Notes under the pieces: model-generated
Databases searched by the model: none
The model's input: the letters and a program-made list of their open reading frames with translations, nothing else
Told to the model about the DNA's origin: nothing
Assembly: GCA_008508345.1 (NCBI GenBank)
Contig: QNGE01000952.1
Coordinates: 62,001-126,000 of the forward strand
DNA length: 64,000 nt
DNA from: Paragonimus westermani
Taxonomy: Eukaryota; Platyhelminthes; Trematoda; Plagiorchiida; Troglotrematidae
Reading direction: 5' to 3'
Translations under genes and position numbers: made by a program
In this document: one piece after another, positions 61,549 to 64,000 of the stretch
Numbering within the stretch: the stretch's first letter is position 1
Layout of the letters: each line of letters begins with the position of its first letter

Positions 61549-61593
61549 GCACTATTGACGAGTTCTAATGAGAGTGAAACTTGAGTCTGATGC
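61549..61593 (+). ncRNA. SINE hammerhead ribozyme, right arm of copy 9
   Basis: Plus sense: GCACTA/TGATGC stem I with one mismatch, core TTGACGA (C3 changed to T), stem-loop II GTTCT-AATG-AGAGT, intact GAAA, stem III ACTTGAGT, cleavage residue C. It is complementary to the left-arm ribozyme, so a transcript of the whole element would pair the two ribozymes with each other. Confidence 0.65.
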
Positions 61594-61705
61594 TTCTTTT
61601 CGAAAGAGTCTGGCTGGAAAGTCTATGTGAATGCAACAGCTGTGATTAAATGTGGGTGATGTTTAACTTGGGAGTAAACCAAATCCCCGACTACGCATCA
61701 GTAAT

Positions 61706-62340
61706 TATGCATGTTTCAAGTTTATCTATTTCAGCAACATTTCTATACGCTGTTGCACCAGGGTGCTTGATATTTTCTAGAATTCATAGTGATGTTAAAA
61801 TGATTCACAATTTGATGCGCAACATATGTGTAGATATCTTTTTACCAACGATGGAATCAGAGTGCCTAATCCAGTTAACACTGTCCGATGCGATATTTAG
61901 TTTGTTCAGAAATAAGGTCCATCTATATTTGCATTATAATTTAGCGGAAAAATGGCAGACGGGTTTTTCAGCACATCTGCAAACAAGTAAACAGTGGATC
62001 TGTGAAGGAGTTTTTCTGGGTTGGCAAAAACGCACAGTTTAGTCCAGGGCAGTTGAAATGTCAACACAAGAGTTCTGGTGATTGACTTCACTTGGTGACT
62101 GTTGTTCATCGCACTTGCTATTGGACTGCAAACTTTCACTATTAATAGAAGTGACAGAATCAGTGTAAAAGTTTGGGCGTACAGGTTTGAATGTTACTGT
62201 TAAACTTACATGCTTAATCTTCTGTGCATTGATGGCAACACCTCACTTGTTGAAAAAACATGTGCAGCTGAACTGCTCAGGTTAGCGCACAAGCGAACAA
62301 CCTGAGCTAAGAAACGAACAGTTATTTATGCAAAAATAAT
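61706..62340 (+). other. No confident gene; candidate ORF ending at 62,042
   Basis: A 130-codon frame (61,650-62,042) starts inside the SINE tail. After a CTATTTCAG acceptor-like site near 61,735 it encodes a mixed hydrophobic stretch (FLYAVAPGCLIFSRIHSD ...) to an AATAAG-GTCCAT donor-like site near 61,918. No family was recognised; probably chance. Confidence 0.2.
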
Positions 62341-62566
62341 TTGTAGCGAACAAGCTCGTTTACAGTGATTCATCATCAGGCTAAATATATCACATTTATA
62401 TGGCACATTTTAAAGGGAGAATCGTTAGGAGAGTAAACAGGGGACAGGTGACTAATGAGGTCAATCAGTTCAATGTTACACTGCGATTTCCCCGCAAAAT
62501 GTGCGACGTAAATGTGATATATTAAGCCTGATGAGGACTAACTGAAAACGAGCTTGTTCCCTACAC
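62341..62566. repeat. Inverted repeat carrying two hammerhead-like motifs
   Basis: Arms at 62,341-62,412 and 62,495-62,566 are reverse complements, roughly 80% by eye, separated by about 82 bp. In the right arm (plus) the order is TTAAGC, CTGATGA (62,528-62,534), a weak stem II, GAA, stem III AACG-AGCT-TGTT and cleavage residue C at 62,559. In the left arm (minus) stem I TAGC/GCTA and CTGATGA are intact, but GAAA is GTAA. It differs from the SINE and PLE ribozymes above, so it is a third hammerhead family or an old PLE terminus. Confidence 0.6.
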
Positions 62567-64000
62567 TATTTTTCATGACTATGCTGGGAATTTTTATGAG
62601 AACAGTTATTTCTTTGTGGTAGGCTTTACTAATGACATTTCGGTAAATTGCAAAATGTGTCTAATTGTGTCTAGGAATAATGAATTAAAAGCATGGGGTG
62701 CTTTTATCACCGACCGATTGCATGCGGGTATTTTGCTGTAGTGGACTACGGACAAATTCGTGCTACTCACAGAGTGCGTGAACAGTGTCACATGTTCGCC
62801 AGACGAGGTGGATAATTTACACACAGACGGTACTTTTGAACTACACTTGCATTACTCTGTTCGTGGGGAAATATTTGATTCAGCACTTATTTTCAGGAGA
62901 ACTGCTCAGTTCGAAAACAACTTTTAGAGACTTAAAAGCACCTACTTTGTTTTCCTCTCAAGTTTAGTTCATTTATTTTCAAGCAAATAGAAGGTTAGAT
63001 GTTCACCAGACTAGAAGTCAGCTGCAGTTAACGCTATTCCTCATTACTCTCTAATTTTACTGAAAGATAAAGAGCATTCAGGCGTCGCTGGCATCAAAAA
63101 TCTTTCAACTCCCCAAAACGTTTCACTGAGGCCGATTTCTCTCGGGGTATTTCATGCAGTGAGAACGGCATTTTGGTCAAGCCAATCCGGATTAACCCAG
63201 CTGAAAAAATGACCCCCGGTTGAAACTTTCAGGACGATTCATCGTCGCCTTAAGCCAGCTTGGGACAAGTGGCTCCTCTAGTGTTATGACGTATGACTGC
63301 GTACAGTTGTGAATAAGAATTCAGCTAATATCACTGAATAAAGTTTGTTACCAGTTGCCCTGATGTTTTGTTGCCTTCCTTCTCTACGTTCACAATGGCC
63401 ACGTGATAACTCAACTATGCACAGTAACGACGCCCTGTTTTTCACCAGAAGATTTATTTTCGACATACTCGGCGTTTGGATTTTCGATTTGTCAAGAGTG
63501 CCGACCACATTCAGTTCATTAAGTCAGTGGCTTGGCCATGTTCACTTCGGAATTGTGCTAGGTAAACAGACTTAGGGCGTAAAATTTCCACCCGTTATTT
63601 TGTTCGATAATAATTCAATTTATTTTATACTAGTTGTTGTGGAGAAGGGCCCATATGTAAAGCTCAATTAGGGTTATAAAATTAGCTTGTTGAATCCTAC
63701 CCCGAAGATCTCAAGCTTGGCTTGTCGCGTTTGAAATCTTGACACCAAACGTGTGTGAATAGTTCTCGTGTAACCTTATAATGTATGGAAGAGACATACT
63801 GTAGCTGTCTTGTCGTTGGTGAGAAAGATAACTTGATTGATAATGGATTGTGTAAGTATTTCACTTGACCCCCACTAACATCTGACGGTCGACATGGTAC
63901 TCGCTTACTGAGATAAAGGTGGACGAAACGGTTGCTGTTGTTCTCTGTCTTTCTGAGACCTTTAACTGATTAGATCAACCGATAACTTAAAAGAAACTTT
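62567..64000. other. No gene recognised
   Basis: Short frames only (for example 63,284-63,508 minus, shadowed by 63,345-63,575 plus). Nothing identifiable. Confidence 0.45.

Larger units (their letters stand above)
61275..61705. repeat. Hammerhead SINE-like repeat, palindromic (copy 9)
   Basis: The clearest fold-back. Left arm 61,283-61,412 (minus) and right arm 61,535-61,665 (plus) are reverse complements over about 130 bp, roughly 80% by eye. Each contains tail, TTCTTTTCGAAAG region and hammerhead. The 120-bp loop holds the minus tRNA-like head. In minus sense it has A-box TGGCGCAGTGGTC, an anticodon-like stem GCCAC/GTGGC and a perfect T-arm CTGGA-GCTCAAA-TCCAG (61,414-61,430), then the leader. 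The tRNA descent of the family is best seen here. Confidence 0.85.

Overview
The window looks like nuclear DNA of a digenean trematode or a close flatworm relative with a large, repeat-rich genome. This is an inference. It rests on one spliced housekeeping exon in a gene-poor landscape. The repeats also have a trematode flavour: a Gypsy gag with the C-W-Y-H...C zinc finger of the CsRn1/Boudicca type, RTE LINEs with triplet-microsatellite tails, Penelope-like elements (PLEs) with GIY-YIG domains, and tRNA-headed SINE-like repeats that carry a hammerhead ribozyme, as the schistosome Sm-alpha family does. There are no bacterial features (operons, ribosome binding sites, CRISPR), and almost all long reading frames are noise or decayed transposon protein.

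The only confident host gene is the last exon of deoxyhypusine hydroxylase (DOHH) at 2505-3160 (+). It has a clear 3' splice site and two of the four His-Glu metal-binding motifs. The N-terminal exons were not found and probably lie left of the window. Weak candidate host exons lie at 30.6-32.0 kb (+), 38.2-38.6 kb (-), 51.16-51.48 kb (+) and 61.65-62.04 kb (+).

Layout: 0.46-0.75 kb PLE remnant; 2.5-3.2 kb DOHH exon; 3.2-13.9 kb nothing recognised; 13.9-14.5 kb RTE 3' end (+); 15.6-16.3 kb Gypsy gag (+); 18.0-21.3 kb decayed but nearly full-length RTE LINE (-); 23.0-23.7 kb PLE (-); 23.8-24.9 kb and 26.1-26.5 kb hammerhead SINEs; 27.0-28.0 kb PLE (+) with the best-preserved GIY-YIG frame; 33.5-36.0 kb PLE with reverse transcriptase and GIY-YIG (+); about 37 kb faint LINE RT; 39.9-40.3 kb PLE tail; 41.7-42.1 kb SINE; 42.5-43.1 kb Gypsy integrase (+); 45.1-46.9 kb SINE cluster; 48.8-49.1 kb SINE; 50.0-50.6 kb internally deleted PLE (-); 51.0 kb PLE ribozyme remnant; 56.8 kb SINE; 58.4 kb RTE tail with (ATC)12; 61.3-61.7 kb palindromic SINE; 62.3-62.6 kb inverted pair of hammerhead-like motifs.

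The most interesting signal is RNA-based. One SINE-like family of at least nine copies combines a pol III tRNA-like head with a compact 45-nt type I hammerhead. It repeatedly occurs as head-to-head fold-backs and as circularly permuted, hammerhead-to-hammerhead monomers. Separate PLE families carry their own short hammerheads just downstream of the GIY-YIG domain. No element here looks intact.
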